Assembly: GCF_014270105.1 (NCBI RefSeq)
Contig: NZ_JACNMF010000003.1
Span: 668,526 to 732,525, forward strand
Source: Hyunsoonleella aquatilis
Lineage (GTDB): Bacteria; Bacteroidota; Bacteroidia; Flavobacteriales; Flavobacteriaceae
Reading direction: 5' to 3'
Length of the DNA stretch: 64,000 bases
Position numbers and translations under genes: made by a program. The notes under the pieces are model-generated. The model did not search any database. It had not been told where the DNA came from and saw only the letters and a list, made by a program, of their open reading frames with translations. Numbering within the stretch: the stretch's first letter is position 1; each line of letters begins with the position of its first letter. This document shows positions 23,431-32,793 of the stretch, in pieces.

Positions 23431-24585
23431 ATGAGGAGAAAATATATTTTATTTTGGTTATTAGTCTCATCCACTATTCATTTTTACTCTCAAAACAAAC
23501 AGCTTACTTTTGAAAATCAAGTTATCGAACACTTCAAAAAACAAACGTGGGGAGATATCGTGGTTACAAAAGACACCTTATATAGAAATGCTTTTAAGGG
23601 AACATTCAATGTTTCAACAAGCGACGATTATATTGAATTTGAAACAAAGCATGTTGTCATAAAGAACCCTTATTTTTCCAACAAATATGAGGAAGCAGAA
23701 GAAGACAAAGACTATATTAAGAATTTCCCTAGATCGTTTTCTGTCATATATGAAAACTCACTTGTTTCACTTTTTGAAAATGGAAAATTTGCTTGTTTTA
23801 CACTTGACAATTTTAAGCGAGATACTAAATTCGAGAATAAATTAAATACCAAAAAATTTAAATACCATTGGATAATTGGCAACAACTTAGGTGGACTATC
23901 AGGTAATTCAATTTTTATATGGGATGGCGTTCAATGGAAAAAATTGAAAAGCAATTTTCCGCTAAAAAATCAACCTAAATTATTTGAGGACGATAAATTC
24001 ATAGTCCATGGCGATTGCCATGGAGAGTGGGGAGGAACGGTTTACTTTTTCGAAAAAGCAACTTCAAAAACTTTTTTTACTGAATCCACTTGTACCAACT
24101 CAATTATCAAAGATTCAAGGGGATATAATGTGTTAGCTCATTTGGGACACGGTTTAGGTTCGTCAAAAATAAAGACTATAAAAAACCCTACAGAATTAAC
24201 CCTCGCCGAACCAAATAAAATCGGAAGAACAGCAAATGGACAGGCTTTAGGCTACACAGACAAATCGGATGCCTTCGAAAAAAAACTTGACTTTTACGGC
24301 ATTCAAATATTTTCATCATTCAGTTACCAAGATAAAGTATTATATATTGTTCATTTATCTGACTTTACCTTTATTGCAGAAATTAAGAATAACGAAATAG
24401 AAATTGTAGACCCACTATTTTTTAGTGACTTATATACCCACGATCCCGTTACAAACCAGTATGGAAAGTATACTTTAATGAATTTAGATCATTACGGAAC
24501 AGGTCTCAATAGAGAAATCTCAGTTTTGATATTCAGTAAAAACAAAATAACAAAGTTAGATTGGAATGAAAATCATGATGACTAA
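23431..24585 (+). CDS. Secreted protein of unknown function
   Basis: 384 residues with a signal peptide (1-21, ends IHFYSQ). The rest is soluble, rich in beta-prone and aromatic residues, with a short GDCHGEWGGTVYFF motif near residues 195-208. I do not recognise a family. It follows the DUF4139 gene by 17 bases on the same strand and could be co-transcribed with it. Confidence 0.65.
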   Translation: MRRKYILFWLLVSSTIHFYSQNKQLTFENQVIEHFKKQTWGDIVVTKDTLYRNAFKGTFNVSTSDDYIEFETKHVVIKNPYFSNKYEEAEEDKDYIKNFPRSFSVIYENSLVSLFENGKFACFTLDNFKRDTKFENKLNTKKFKYHWIIGNNLGGLSGNSIFIWDGVQWKKLKSNFPLKNQPKLFEDDKFIVHGDCHGEWGGTVYFFEKATSKTFFTESTCTNSIIKDSRGYNVLAHLGHGLGSSKIKTIKNPTELTLAEPNKIGRTANGQALGYTDKSDAFEKKLDFYGIQIFSSFSYQDKVLYIVHLSDFTFIAEIKNNEIEIVDPLFFSDLYTHDPVTNQYGKYTLMNLDHYGTGLNREISVLIFSKNKITKLDWNENHDD

Positions 24586-24614
24586 AAGAATGCTTAATAA
24601 GAAATGAAAATCCC

Positions 24615-25772
24615 CTACTTCAAACTCCGCAAAATAAAATCCACCTTCCTATTCGTGTTTTTATTTTCGGCATAAGAATCTGTAATATGTTTTGGAGCAA
24701 CGGCGTATCCTTTATCTATTAAAGACTGAATTTCATCTGCGTATTCTAAAGAAACCTTGCCCGTTAACAACAAACTTAAGTCTTTTCCAGAATGGTAATA
24801 ATCGTATATTTTTTTCAGTCCTGACAAGTACAAATAATCCTTGGTAAATCCACCGCCACGATGGGCTCGAAGTGTAATGTAAAATGCGCTTTCTCGATCT
24901 AAATCATATTGGTTGTGCAATAATCTAAAGGTTCTGGAAAATGGATAACCTTTGGCCAAACTGTCCACGGCAATGACACGATATGCGAGTTCTTTTAGAC
25001 GGGTTACGGTTAAATTATTACTCATATATTCAGCAAAAACGGCAAGCCCCTCTTGCGTTTCTTCATTATTCGGAAACCCGTGGGAAAATATTTTGAGCGG
25101 ATGCAACAAACCATTCATGGTAGTAACCATGTGCACCCCAATTTCATGATTGGTCAATACCGCAATCTCATTTTCAGAATAGGTGTGATTAGTGTTGAGA
25201 ACCAAAGTCTTCACATTATTCAACACCATGGCTATGGCCGAAATCTTGTCTGAAAACTCAATCTGATAACTAAAATCATACTGTTTTGAGAATTCCTTAA
25301 AAAACACCTCCGACGCTTTAGCACTATATTTTGGCTGAAATTTGGCCTCATCCATATTTTCATCTTCAAAATGGAGGATAAACTTGGCATTCTCGACATC
25401 ATTTTCAGTCGGTGTTCCAAAACAGTGCAAGCTGTCAAAATAAAAAGGCCTGCCCTCCCCAACATTTTCAATACATTGAATCAACCCAGAATATGCATAA
25501 ATGATATCCTGATATAAGTTACGAATGGCCTCGTCATCTATCCGTTCCAAAGGTTGGGTAAACAGTTTTCGGTGCAATTCAAATCTATCAAAGTTGATTT
25601 CTGGGTATTTAAAAATAGGATCGGTTAGATACTTTGATGCAAAAAAGCGTTCCTTTTCTTCTTCAATATTTATAGGGTTAACATAGCTTAACAGCTCAAT
25701 CTGTTTTACAAGAGTATCGATATTCTTATCGATTTCTAATAATATTTTTGTATTTGTGCTATGTTCAATCAT
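24615..25772 (-). CDS. QEGLA-motif metallopeptidase-like protein (DUF1704, MATCAP-related)
   Basis: 385 residues. The probable active site is NHEIGVHMVTTMNG near 206-219, an HExxxH zinc motif, followed about 25 residues on by EETQEGLAVFAEY, the QEGLA motif that gives the family its old name (flavohemoglobin expression-modulating). The eukaryotic relatives (MATCAP) are tyrosine carboxypeptidases that use the same HExxxH plus glutamate arrangement, so peptidase activity is likely. No signal peptide is present, so it acts in the cytoplasm. Last gene of a four-gene operon with an N-formylglutamate amidohydrolase-like enzyme, a rhodanese and an ATP-grasp ligase. Substrate unknown, but the neighbours suggest a short Glu- or Cys-containing peptide (inference). 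Confidence 0.87.
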   Translation of the reverse strand: MIEHSTNTKILLEIDKNIDTLVKQIELLSYVNPINIEEEKERFFASKYLTDPIFKYPEINFDRFELHRKLFTQPLERIDDEAIRNLYQDIIYAYSGLIQCIENVGEGRPFYFDSLHCFGTPTENDVENAKFILHFEDENMDEAKFQPKYSAKASEVFFKEFSKQYDFSYQIEFSDKISAIAMVLNNVKTLVLNTNHTYSENEIAVLTNHEIGVHMVTTMNGLLHPLKIFSHGFPNNEETQEGLAVFAEYMSNNLTVTRLKELAYRVIAVDSLAKGYPFSRTFRLLHNQYDLDRESAFYITLRAHRGGGFTKDYLYLSGLKKIYDYYHSGKDLSLLLTGKVSLEYADEIQSLIDKGYAVAPKHITDSYAENKNTNRKVDFILRSLK

Positions 25773-25787
25773 TTAATATTTTTTTCA

Positions 25788-25859
25788 TGTCATTCCCGCG
25801 AATGCAGGAATCTACTATCAATTTGAGCGTGTGGATTCCGCATCAAGTGCGGAATGACA
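25788..25859. repeat. TGTCATTCC...GGAATGACA palindromic repeat inside the operon
   Basis: Outer arms TGTCATTCC (25788-25796) and GGAATGACA (25851-25859) enclose inner inverted segments (GCAGGAATC and GATTCCGCA). Short elements with these ends are widespread between bacterial genes. This one sits in the gap of 113 bases between the amidohydrolase and QEGLA genes, so the mRNA would carry a hairpin there. Confidence 0.65.
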
Positions 25860-25885
25860 GAACTTTTTATTTTTAGAAGTTAATA

Positions 25886-26713
25886 CTAATCAAAAAGTTT
25901 AAATGCTTTGTCCGCATGTTCAGGAATACGAACCTTTAACGCTTCTTCAACAGTCTTAACCACTTCGGGATAAATTATCTGCTCGTATTCATCACAATAC
26001 ACCTTTGCAATTTCGGTCGCCAAAACTAAGGTATTTTTAAAGTTTTTGGTAATATATTTTAGAAAATAGCCATTGCCCTGAAAAGTGTCGTTTATGCCTG
26101 AAGTGGATTTAATGCCTTGAGGGAATTCAATTTCCGAAAGGCTTTGACGCCAATCTTCAATCACTCCACCAAACCGGTCATTGTCTACATTGCTAGTTCC
26201 TAAATTCCAGGTGGGTACTTCCCTATCCCAACGTTTCCAATTATAACTGTGCATGTCATATATTGCGCAATATCCAAATCTAGACTCCACTGTTTCAACC
26301 AAAGCATGCACTACCTTATAAAAATTAGCATGTTTTTTTAGGCTTTTGGCCTTCATGTCTTCGGAAAGCGGTTTGTGCCACAATTGTTTCCCCCAAGCTG
26401 TCTCAAAAACAGCATCTTCGGGTGCACGATTTAAGTCATATTCAAATCGGGAATCACAACCAGCTATTACAATCGGGTGCGATTGTACCATATTTTTGGT
26501 CTCGGGATCTTCTTCGTACCAACGTTCGTATTCGGTATGGATACAATTAGTCCAAAGTTCCTTTCGGAATTGGTGGCCATCGTGTACCGCCCCACAGATA
26601 TAAGGCACATAATCCTCGATCTTTATGGTAAAGGAATAATCTGAAGCCACGGCCTCAAAACAAAGTTCCTTTTTAATTTTTGAAATGATTTCAGCTACTG
26701 AAAGTCTATCCAT
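25886..26713 (-). CDS. N-formylglutamate amidohydrolase-family enzyme
   Basis: 275 residues. Family features are the arginine/asparagine pair in CDSRFEYDLNRAPED near 88-102 (matching the R-x-x-x-DLNR signature) and the histidine motif YDMHSYNWKRWD near 148-159. The family cleaves N-formyl-glutamate in histidine breakdown, but many members occur next to ATP-grasp ligases and peptidases outside histidine pathways, and no hut genes are visible here. The N-terminal 40 residues differ from the classical enzyme. It overlaps the rhodanese gene's end by 8 bases, a sign of translational coupling. Confidence 0.75.
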   Translation of the reverse strand: MDRLSVAEIISKIKKELCFEAVASDYSFTIKIEDYVPYICGAVHDGHQFRKELWTNCIHTEYERWYEEDPETKNMVQSHPIVIAGCDSRFEYDLNRAPEDAVFETAWGKQLWHKPLSEDMKAKSLKKHANFYKVVHALVETVESRFGYCAIYDMHSYNWKRWDREVPTWNLGTSNVDNDRFGGVIEDWRQSLSEIEFPQGIKSTSGINDTFQGNGYFLKYITKNFKNTLVLATEIAKVYCDEYEQIIYPEVVKTVEEALKVRIPEHADKAFKLFD

Positions 26714-27860
26714 CTTTCAAAATCTTTTTGAGGTTGGCATAAGTCGCACGCTCCATTTGGTCATATTTACCATCCGCAAAGGCCATTAATTTGATATCCG
26801 CAAATAAATCTGCCAAGTCATTTCGAAAATAATCTTGGGTTTGTAACGCTTCAATAATCTTTTGAATGCTTTGATAGTCGTTATCCTTTTTGAATTGTTT
26901 ATGCATACGTTCATAAATCTTTTTATCCACACGAGACAACATATACTCCTTTTCGTTCCAAGTTTCATTCAAATCGGAATGCGACACATAAATTAAGATG
27001 TACGCCAGTAGTTCTTCCTTCGTCCAAGTTTTCGGTTCATTCATGTTTCCAGAGGTCAAACTCCCATATTCTGTCCAAGAGCCGTCATACACCGAAATAT
27101 TTTTATAACCCGACAGTTCCGCTCCCAAGGCAAGTACACAGGCCGTAATGCCCGAACCACATGAAAAAATGATATTCTCGTCCTTTTCAGCTCTCATGTA
27201 AAAGGCTTTTTCTAAATCCTTTTTAGACTTTAGTTTACCATTATCGAGCAAATCGGTAAATGGCAAATTGACAGAACTAGGAATAGTTCCCCGCCTCAAC
27301 CCAGCTCTTGGCTCAGGTACTAGCATATTAAATCGTTCAGCAGACCTTGCATCAATAATTTTGTGGGTTTTAGTTTTTGAAGCAGACTCAATACCATCAA
27401 AAAATTGTATGAAACCAGATTGCAATTTAGCTTCAAAATTCCCTTTGGGCCCTTCATAGGGTTTCATGAATTCCGATGGATATCCGGCGTTTTGCCAATC
27501 GGGGAAACCACCATCCAAAACTGCAATATTATCAAATCCAAAGGCCTTGAACATCCACCAAACCCTGGCGCTGGAATACATCCCTTTGTCGTCATAAACC
27601 ACAATAGCACTATCGTTATTGATTCCTAGGTTTCGCGCCTCCTTTTGAAATTGTGCCTCCGAAGGAAAGGCATTCGGAAAAGGGTCCGAAGTATCGCTAA
27701 ATTTTTTCTTAATATCAAAAAAACGTGCGTTAGAGATTTGGAGCGTATGCGAGTCAAAACTCTTAGCAATAGTGCCATCGAGCACCACAAGGTTGTCGCC
27801 CTCCTGATGCTCATAAAGCCATTCTGCCGATACAACTGGTGCTGTTAAATTAATCTTCAT
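26706..27860 (-). CDS. Two-domain rhodanese sulfurtransferase with an additional C-terminal helical domain
   Basis: 384 residues. Residues about 1-275 form the standard tandem rhodanese of the SseA/TST type. The inactive N-terminal domain has VVYDDKGMYSSARVWW; the catalytic domain carries FSCGSGITACVLAL, with the persulfide cysteine near 232 in a CGSGITA loop. A typical member ends soon after YDGSWTEYG. Here about 105 residues follow, all helical by composition (WTKEELLAYILIYVSHSDLN ... ADGKYDQMERATYANLKKIL). The extension looks like a TerB-like acidic helical domain, but this is only an impression. Family enzymes move sulfur from 3-mercaptopyruvate or thiosulfate to a thiol acceptor. Second gene of the ATP-grasp operon. 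Confidence 0.85.
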   Translation of the reverse strand: MKINLTAPVVSAEWLYEHQEGDNLVVLDGTIAKSFDSHTLQISNARFFDIKKKFSDTSDPFPNAFPSEAQFQKEARNLGINNDSAIVVYDDKGMYSSARVWWMFKAFGFDNIAVLDGGFPDWQNAGYPSEFMKPYEGPKGNFEAKLQSGFIQFFDGIESASKTKTHKIIDARSAERFNMLVPEPRAGLRRGTIPSSVNLPFTDLLDNGKLKSKKDLEKAFYMRAEKDENIIFSCGSGITACVLALGAELSGYKNISVYDGSWTEYGSLTSGNMNEPKTWTKEELLAYILIYVSHSDLNETWNEKEYMLSRVDKKIYERMHKQFKKDNDYQSIQKIIEALQTQDYFRNDLADLFADIKLMAFADGKYDQMERATYANLKKILKDG

Positions 27861-27901
27861 ATTTATCTCGCATCACTTCTGATCAAAAGCAACTAAAAAA
27901 A

Positions 27902-28939
27902 TCAAGCATCCTGAACCGTTTTTCTCAATCGTGTACGTCTATCAAAAGCCTGTAATTTGTCCATCACTTTCATTTCAATAAAGTCAATCACCTTTTCTTC
28001 AATTTTTGTTTTCAATTTGTACACTTTATTGATGTAAGTAATACCACCGGGCGACATCACATTCACTTCCACCAACTTGCCCCCAATCACATCAATGCCC
28101 ACAAAATAAAGGCCATCGTTAACAAGTTTAGGGCCAATTTGTTTACAAAGTGCCTTTTCTTCCTTGGTCAAGGAATGTTTCTGAACACTCCCTCCTGCCG
28201 ACACATTCGAGCGGTGGTCATCACTCCCCGGAACCCGTTTCATCGCGCCAACTGGCTCGCCATTCAAAATTAAAATACGCACATCTCCCTGATCTGCTCC
28301 TTCAATATAGTCCTGTAAAATCACGTAACTAGAAGTGCCATCGCTATTATTAATATAAAAATCCAATAACGAATTTATATTGCTCATCGCCGATTTTTCA
28401 ATAAGAATCACACCCGAACCACCATAGCCGTTCAAGGGTTTCAAAATCATTTTATCCGCTTTAGATTCTTTTATTTGCTTAATCAAATAGCGCTTACTTT
28501 TTGAAACATGGGTCGCCGGAATAATATTGCTGTGGGCATCGCCAAAGGCCGCGGTGTACAATTTGTTATTCGCCTCCCGCATCCCCTCAAGAGAATTCAT
28601 AATAAACACATCGTCCTTAACAGAATCCAAAAAATTAAGCATAATGGGGTCCAACGGAGGATTAGCCCTGAAAAAAATCACATCAAAACCAGCCAAGGGC
28701 AACATCTCCTCCCTGATTTCAGCCTTGTTGTAAAACGACTTCAACGAAGACGGTGTTTTATCCATCCTATTTATCACCTTACAATTGGCTGTTGTTACAC
28801 TGTTTCTAATCGTCAAATCCGCTGGAATGCACATGGCCACGCCGTGCTTACGTTTCACACATTCCTTTATTAAAGCGAGGGTCGTATCGTTATCCGGGTC
28901 AATGTTTTCCCAGGGATACATAATAAAACAAATATTCAT
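27902..28939 (-). CDS. Glutathione-synthetase-like ATP-grasp ligase
   Basis: 345 residues, close to the length of bacterial GshB. The N-terminal substrate domain has FFRANPPLDP near 90-99. The ATP-grasp core shows ILKPLNGYGGSGVILIEK (near 166-183), the loop VILQDYIEGADQGDVRILIL and metal ligands in LVEVNVMSPGGI near 300. These are the motifs of glutathione synthetase (gamma-Glu-Cys plus Gly). No gamma-glutamylcysteine ligase lies nearby, so a related amide-bond reaction is also possible. First gene of the four-gene minus-strand operon; the gene before it (symporter) is 190 bases away with a repeat in between. Confidence 0.83.
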   Translation of the reverse strand: MNICFIMYPWENIDPDNDTTLALIKECVKRKHGVAMCIPADLTIRNSVTTANCKVINRMDKTPSSLKSFYNKAEIREEMLPLAGFDVIFFRANPPLDPIMLNFLDSVKDDVFIMNSLEGMREANNKLYTAAFGDAHSNIIPATHVSKSKRYLIKQIKESKADKMILKPLNGYGGSGVILIEKSAMSNINSLLDFYINNSDGTSSYVILQDYIEGADQGDVRILILNGEPVGAMKRVPGSDDHRSNVSAGGSVQKHSLTKEEKALCKQIGPKLVNDGLYFVGIDVIGGKLVEVNVMSPGGITYINKVYKLKTKIEEKVIDFIEMKVMDKLQAFDRRTRLRKTVQDA

Positions 28940-29015
28940 AAAGCGTTTTTTGGATTGTTATAAATGTAATAAGATTTTTAGAACATCACAAAACAAGCAT
29001 GAGGTTCTTTTATTA

Positions 29016-29105
29016 GGGCGTTACCCTACGGGTCGGGCTTTCCGTTCCAAGTCCTCGCGCCCTTTTAGTGGGGCGCTGTGGGCTTTCCTCTACAATCCCT
29101 AACGC
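29016..29105. repeat. About 90-bp dispersed repeat, copy 1
   Basis: It begins GGGCGTTACCCTACGGGTCG and continues with GGGCTTTCCGTTCCAAGTCC, a GCGCCC...GGGCGC hairpin in the middle, and ends CTACAATCCCTAACG. A second copy at 51594-51683 keeps both ends and changes the middle. No open frame. Very similar elements occur in many flavobacterial genomes as far as I recall. Confidence 0.7.
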
Positions 29106-29129
29106 AGGCCTACCCGCCAACTTCAGGAT

Positions 29130-30455
29130 TTACTTCACTTCGTCATAGTGGTCATCCCACTCTTTCGGTTGAGGGTCGTGAAGTTTATTCAAAGATTTGG
29201 CCACCATCATGGAAACTGTCGCGTCACCAGTAACGTTAACTACAGTGCGGCACATATCCAGAGGCCTGTCCACCGCAAAAATCAATGCCAATCCAATAGG
29301 TAATAATTCCGCAGGAAAACCAATAGATTCCAATACAATCACCAACATTACCATGCCTGCCGATGGCACCGCAGCACTGCCAATAGACGCCAATAGGGCC
29401 GTTAAAATAATCACCAATTGATTGGTAAATGTTAAGCCCTCGGGCCAAATCACTTGCATAATAAAAACTGCAGCAATGCCCTGATATAAACTGGTACCAT
29501 CCATATTTACAGTGGCTCCAACGGGAAGCACAAACCCCGAAACTTCTTTATCCACTCCCAAATGTTCCTCCACGCGTTCCATGGTTACCGGCAATGTGGC
29601 CGCACTACTGCTGGTGGAAAACGCCAAAAGTTGCGCGGGGCTGATTTCCTGCAAAAACCAAATGGGCGACTTTTTGGTGTAAACACTTAAAATAATCAAA
29701 TAGAATACAATCATCAGCACTAAACCACCGACCACGCAAAGGGCGTAATACAACAGTTTTATCAAAATTTCAGTATCATCAAAAGCGATAATCACATTAG
29801 CTAAAAGAGCAAAAACCGCGTAAGGTGCAAATAGCATAATCAAATCCACCATTTTCATGACCACTTCATTTAGGCTATCAAAAAACTTGACCAATGGCTT
29901 GGCCTTTTCTTCCCCTATTAGCAATAAAGAAATCCCAACAAATAGTGCAAAAAATATCACTTGCAACATTGAGGCATTGGCAAAAGATTGAAAAATATTG
30001 CTTGGAAAAATATCCACCAAAGCCTTTAAAGGCCCCGCGTCCTTTTGGGCCGAGGCTTTCATCAATTTATCAGTAACGCCTGCATCGTTTTCATATTTTA
30101 ATTTGATCTTTTCAATGGTATCCTGTGGCATTCCCTTGCCCGGCTGCAATGTGTTTACAATACTCAAACCAATAATGATGGCCACTAAAGTTGTGCAAAT
30201 ATAAATACTCACCGTCCGTAATCCCATCGACTTTATTTTCGAAATATCCTTTAAATCGGAGATCCCTTTGATCAGCGAGGCCAAAATCAAAGGCACCGCA
30301 ATTAGTTTTAAAAGATTTATAAAAATGGTACCAAAGGGTGAAATCCAATCGATTACAAAACCTCTCCCCCCATCAATTCCGTTCATAATAAAACCAAAAA
30401 TGATCCCGAGGACCATTCCGATGATAATTTTCCAATGCAATGCTAGTTTTTTCAT
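29130..30455 (-). CDS. Dicarboxylate/amino acid:cation symporter (DAACS family)
   Basis: 441 residues with about eight membrane helices and two re-entrant loops, the length of GltP/DctA-type carriers. The serine-rich first hairpin is FSTSSSAATLPVTM (near 282-295) and the second motif GATVNMDGTSLYQG (near 315-328), followed by the substrate-binding MCRTVVNVTGD near 410. These are diagnostic. The carrier imports glutamate, aspartate or C4-dicarboxylates with Na+ or H+. In the same direction as the ATP-grasp operon, and 7 bases after a small membrane protein. Confidence 0.92.
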   Translation of the reverse strand: MKKLALHWKIIIGMVLGIIFGFIMNGIDGGRGFVIDWISPFGTIFINLLKLIAVPLILASLIKGISDLKDISKIKSMGLRTVSIYICTTLVAIIIGLSIVNTLQPGKGMPQDTIEKIKLKYENDAGVTDKLMKASAQKDAGPLKALVDIFPSNIFQSFANASMLQVIFFALFVGISLLLIGEEKAKPLVKFFDSLNEVVMKMVDLIMLFAPYAVFALLANVIIAFDDTEILIKLLYYALCVVGGLVLMIVFYLIILSVYTKKSPIWFLQEISPAQLLAFSTSSSAATLPVTMERVEEHLGVDKEVSGFVLPVGATVNMDGTSLYQGIAAVFIMQVIWPEGLTFTNQLVIILTALLASIGSAAVPSAGMVMLVIVLESIGFPAELLPIGLALIFAVDRPLDMCRTVVNVTGDATVSMMVAKSLNKLHDPQPKEWDDHYDEVK

Positions 30456-30462
30456 ATATTCT

Positions 30463-30969
30463 TTATGATTTTGACGTGAAAAAATTGCTTATCTGTTTTC
30501 GCATTCCGATTGCAATCATTCCGACAGCAACAGATATAAGGTTTATGTACAGCTCATAAGTATTGGATTCAATATAGGTTTCACCGGTAATTTGGTTGAC
30601 CGATGCATTTCTTTGAAAATAAATAAAGAATTCATAAATAAGGTAAGCCAAATGAGTGCATATCAAGTAAAGCCCAATGATAATACAGGAAATTTTTATT
30701 ATGAATTCACTTTGAGCATTCGAAAAATCAAATTTGTCTTCAGTAAAACCTTTTCCTAATCGTAATTTATCAACTATAAAGTCAGTCCTAAAAAGCATAA
30801 AGTAAACCAAAGCAATGTAGAGCAATATCATTCCCGTCATAAAGAAAAACGTAGATGTGTCAGATTCAACCCAAAAAAAAAGATTCGGCACTATCGGTAA
30901 AATGGCATTAACGATAATTAAGAGCGATAAAACTTTTATGATTATGCTGAATAATGTTCGAGGAGTCAT
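30463..30969 (-). CDS. Four-helix membrane protein of unknown function
   Basis: 168 residues. Hydrophobic helices lie at about 8-30, 42-60, 90-113 and 138-157; the second loop has the polar stretch RLGKGFTEDKFDF. No known family recognised. It ends 7 bases before the symporter start, so it is probably co-transcribed with it. Confidence 0.6.
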   Translation of the reverse strand: MTPRTLFSIIIKVLSLLIIVNAILPIVPNLFFWVESDTSTFFFMTGMILLYIALVYFMLFRTDFIVDKLRLGKGFTEDKFDFSNAQSEFIIKISCIIIGLYLICTHLAYLIYEFFIYFQRNASVNQITGETYIESNTYELYINLISVAVGMIAIGMRKQISNFFTSKS

Positions 30970-31001
30970 TTAATATAAATATGGTTTACAAGATAAGTAT
31001 T

Positions 31002-31532
31002 TTAGGCTTTTTTCAGAATATCATAATCCTTATTAAAAAGATTTGTTATTTCTGCAGGTGCAATTTTATCCTTCATGGTAATGCCACTTTCCGCAAGGAT
31101 GGTACGCATATCTTGGGTTTCACGGTTTTTCCAAAACCCCACTTTCGTAATGCCGATGGCATACACCTCCCCGTTTCTGGTAAATATCTGCCGATGGTAT
31201 GCCCAATGGTCTTCCCAGCCTTCAAGCACCAGCGTGATTTTAAATTTTTGCCATCGCTTTAACGGCTTTTTGTAAATGATTTTTTGAGAACCAAGTACTG
31301 GAAACATCCCTTTTTTAATCGTGGCCTTATACAAATCCGAACGAAACAAAATTTCAAATCTGATTAAATCCATGTAATAAAAGTATTTGGCATTGGACAT
31401 AAAACGAAATCCCTCGCAATCCAAAATACTAACCCTTCGGTTTCGGCTAAGGTCGGCTTCTAAATCCACCCGTTTCCAAAAGAGACGGGAACCGATGAAA
31501 ATGTACAACATGTGAAGCCAGTAGTAAACCAT
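31002..31532 (-). CDS. Acyl-CoA thioesterase-like hot-dog protein (4HBT_2/THEM6 type)
   Basis: 176 residues. An N-terminal hydrophobic segment (about 4-16) is followed by a hot-dog fold: RRVSILDCEGFRFMSNAKYFYYMDLIRFE (near 27-55) has the usual D/N-x-F-H-like substitution pattern, and the strand EDHWAYHRQIFTRNGEVYAI is characteristic. Related proteins are called thioesterases but few are tested. Stands between the membrane protein and aroC, all on the minus strand. Confidence 0.7.
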   Translation of the reverse strand: MVYYWLHMLYIFIGSRLFWKRVDLEADLSRNRRVSILDCEGFRFMSNAKYFYYMDLIRFEILFRSDLYKATIKKGMFPVLGSQKIIYKKPLKRWQKFKITLVLEGWEDHWAYHRQIFTRNGEVYAIGITKVGFWKNRETQDMRTILAESGITMKDKIAPAEITNLFNKDYDILKKA

Positions 31533-31609
31533 ATCACTATTGATGAAAGTTTAAAGTTAATACGACTTTTTTGAAATGCCCAAAAGAAAAGTTGAGCTCA
31601 ACAAAACTT

Positions 31610-32668
31610 CTAGTAAATCTTATTGATCAAATAAAAATCAGCCAACACCAAAGCAGCCATAGCTTCAACAATAGGAACGGCTCTTGGCACTACACAAGGA
31701 TCGTGACGGCCTTTACCCTGCATTTGGACGATGTCGCCTTTTTTATCAATGGTTTCGTATTTCTGAATTAAGGTAGCTACCGGTTTGAATGCAACATTAA
31801 AATAAATATCCATCCCATTACTAATGCCACCTTGAATGCCCCCGGAATAGTTGGTTTTTGTACTACCATCGGTATTAAAGGCATCGTTATGCTCGCTACC
31901 GTACATGGCACTACCATGGAAACCGCTACCATATTCAAAGCCTTTTACGGCGTTTATGGACAACATGGCTTTACCCAATTCGGCATGTAATTTATCAAAA
32001 ACCGGCTCGCCCAAACCGACCGGCACATTTTTAACCACACAACTAATAATGCCGCCCACCGTATCACCTTTACTTCGCACTTCCTTAATATATTGCTCCA
32101 TTTCCGAGGCCATAGTTTCATCTGGGCAACGGACAATGTTAGACTCAATTTTTGTCAAGTCCAGTTCCGAATAAGGTTTATTCAATTTCATCGTACCGAC
32201 ACCAGAAACATAGGCATAAACTTCTACATCCTTAAGCACTTGCTTTGCAATGGCTCCTGCCACTACCCTACACGCCGTTTCCCGCGCCGAACTACGCCCA
32301 CCACCGCGGTAATCTCGGATACCGTATTTTTTATCATAGGTATAATCCGCATGGCTGGGTCTGTAACTATCTTTTATATGCGAGTAATCATGGGATTTTT
32401 GATTGGTGTTTTCAATAACGAAACCTATTGGAGTTCCTGTAGTTACCCCCTCAAAAATACCAGAATAGAACTTTACAGAATCCGGTTCTTTGCGTTGGGT
32501 AACAATTGCCGATTGGCCAGGTTTACGTCTGTTAAGTTCATTTTGAATGGCATCCATATCCAACTCAATTCCCGGAGGGCAACCATCGATAACACCGCCC
32601 AATGCAGGCCCGTGTGATTCGCCATAAGTTGTCAAATTGAATAGTTTTCCAAAGGAATTTCCAGCCAT
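31610..32668 (-). CDS. aroC: Chorismate synthase
   Basis: 352 residues from ATG 32668 ([20 protein letters not shown]). A TTG two codons upstream is less likely. Family signatures are [18 protein letters not shown] near 16-33, [17 protein letters not shown] region, [20 protein letters not shown] near 127-146 and the C-terminal [17 protein letters not shown]. It converts 5-enolpyruvylshikimate-3-phosphate to chorismate with reduced FMN, the last common step of aromatic amino acid synthesis. No other aro genes are adjacent. Confidence 0.96.
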   Translation of the reverse strand: MAGNSFGKLFNLTTYGESHGPALGGVIDGCPPGIELDMDAIQNELNRRKPGQSAIVTQRKEPDSVKFYSGIFEGVTTGTPIGFVIENTNQKSHDYSHIKDSYRPSHADYTYDKKYGIRDYRGGGRSSARETACRVVAGAIAKQVLKDVEVYAYVSGVGTMKLNKPYSELDLTKIESNIVRCPDETMASEMEQYIKEVRSKGDTVGGIISCVVKNVPVGLGEPVFDKLHAELGKAMLSINAVKGFEYGSGFHGSAMYGSEHNDAFNTDGSTKTNYSGGIQGGISNGMDIYFNVAFKPVATLIQKYETIDKKGDIVQMQGKGRHDPCVVPRAVPIVEAMAALVLADFYLINKIY

Positions 32669-32793
32669 AATCAAAATTTTCCGCTAAAATAAAGAATTTA
32701 TTGCCGAACCTTCCTAGTGCATCACCTAAAAATATATTCAATTTTCCATTTTCAGTTCAAGACAAAAACTATCAAATTCTTTATTTAGATTCC

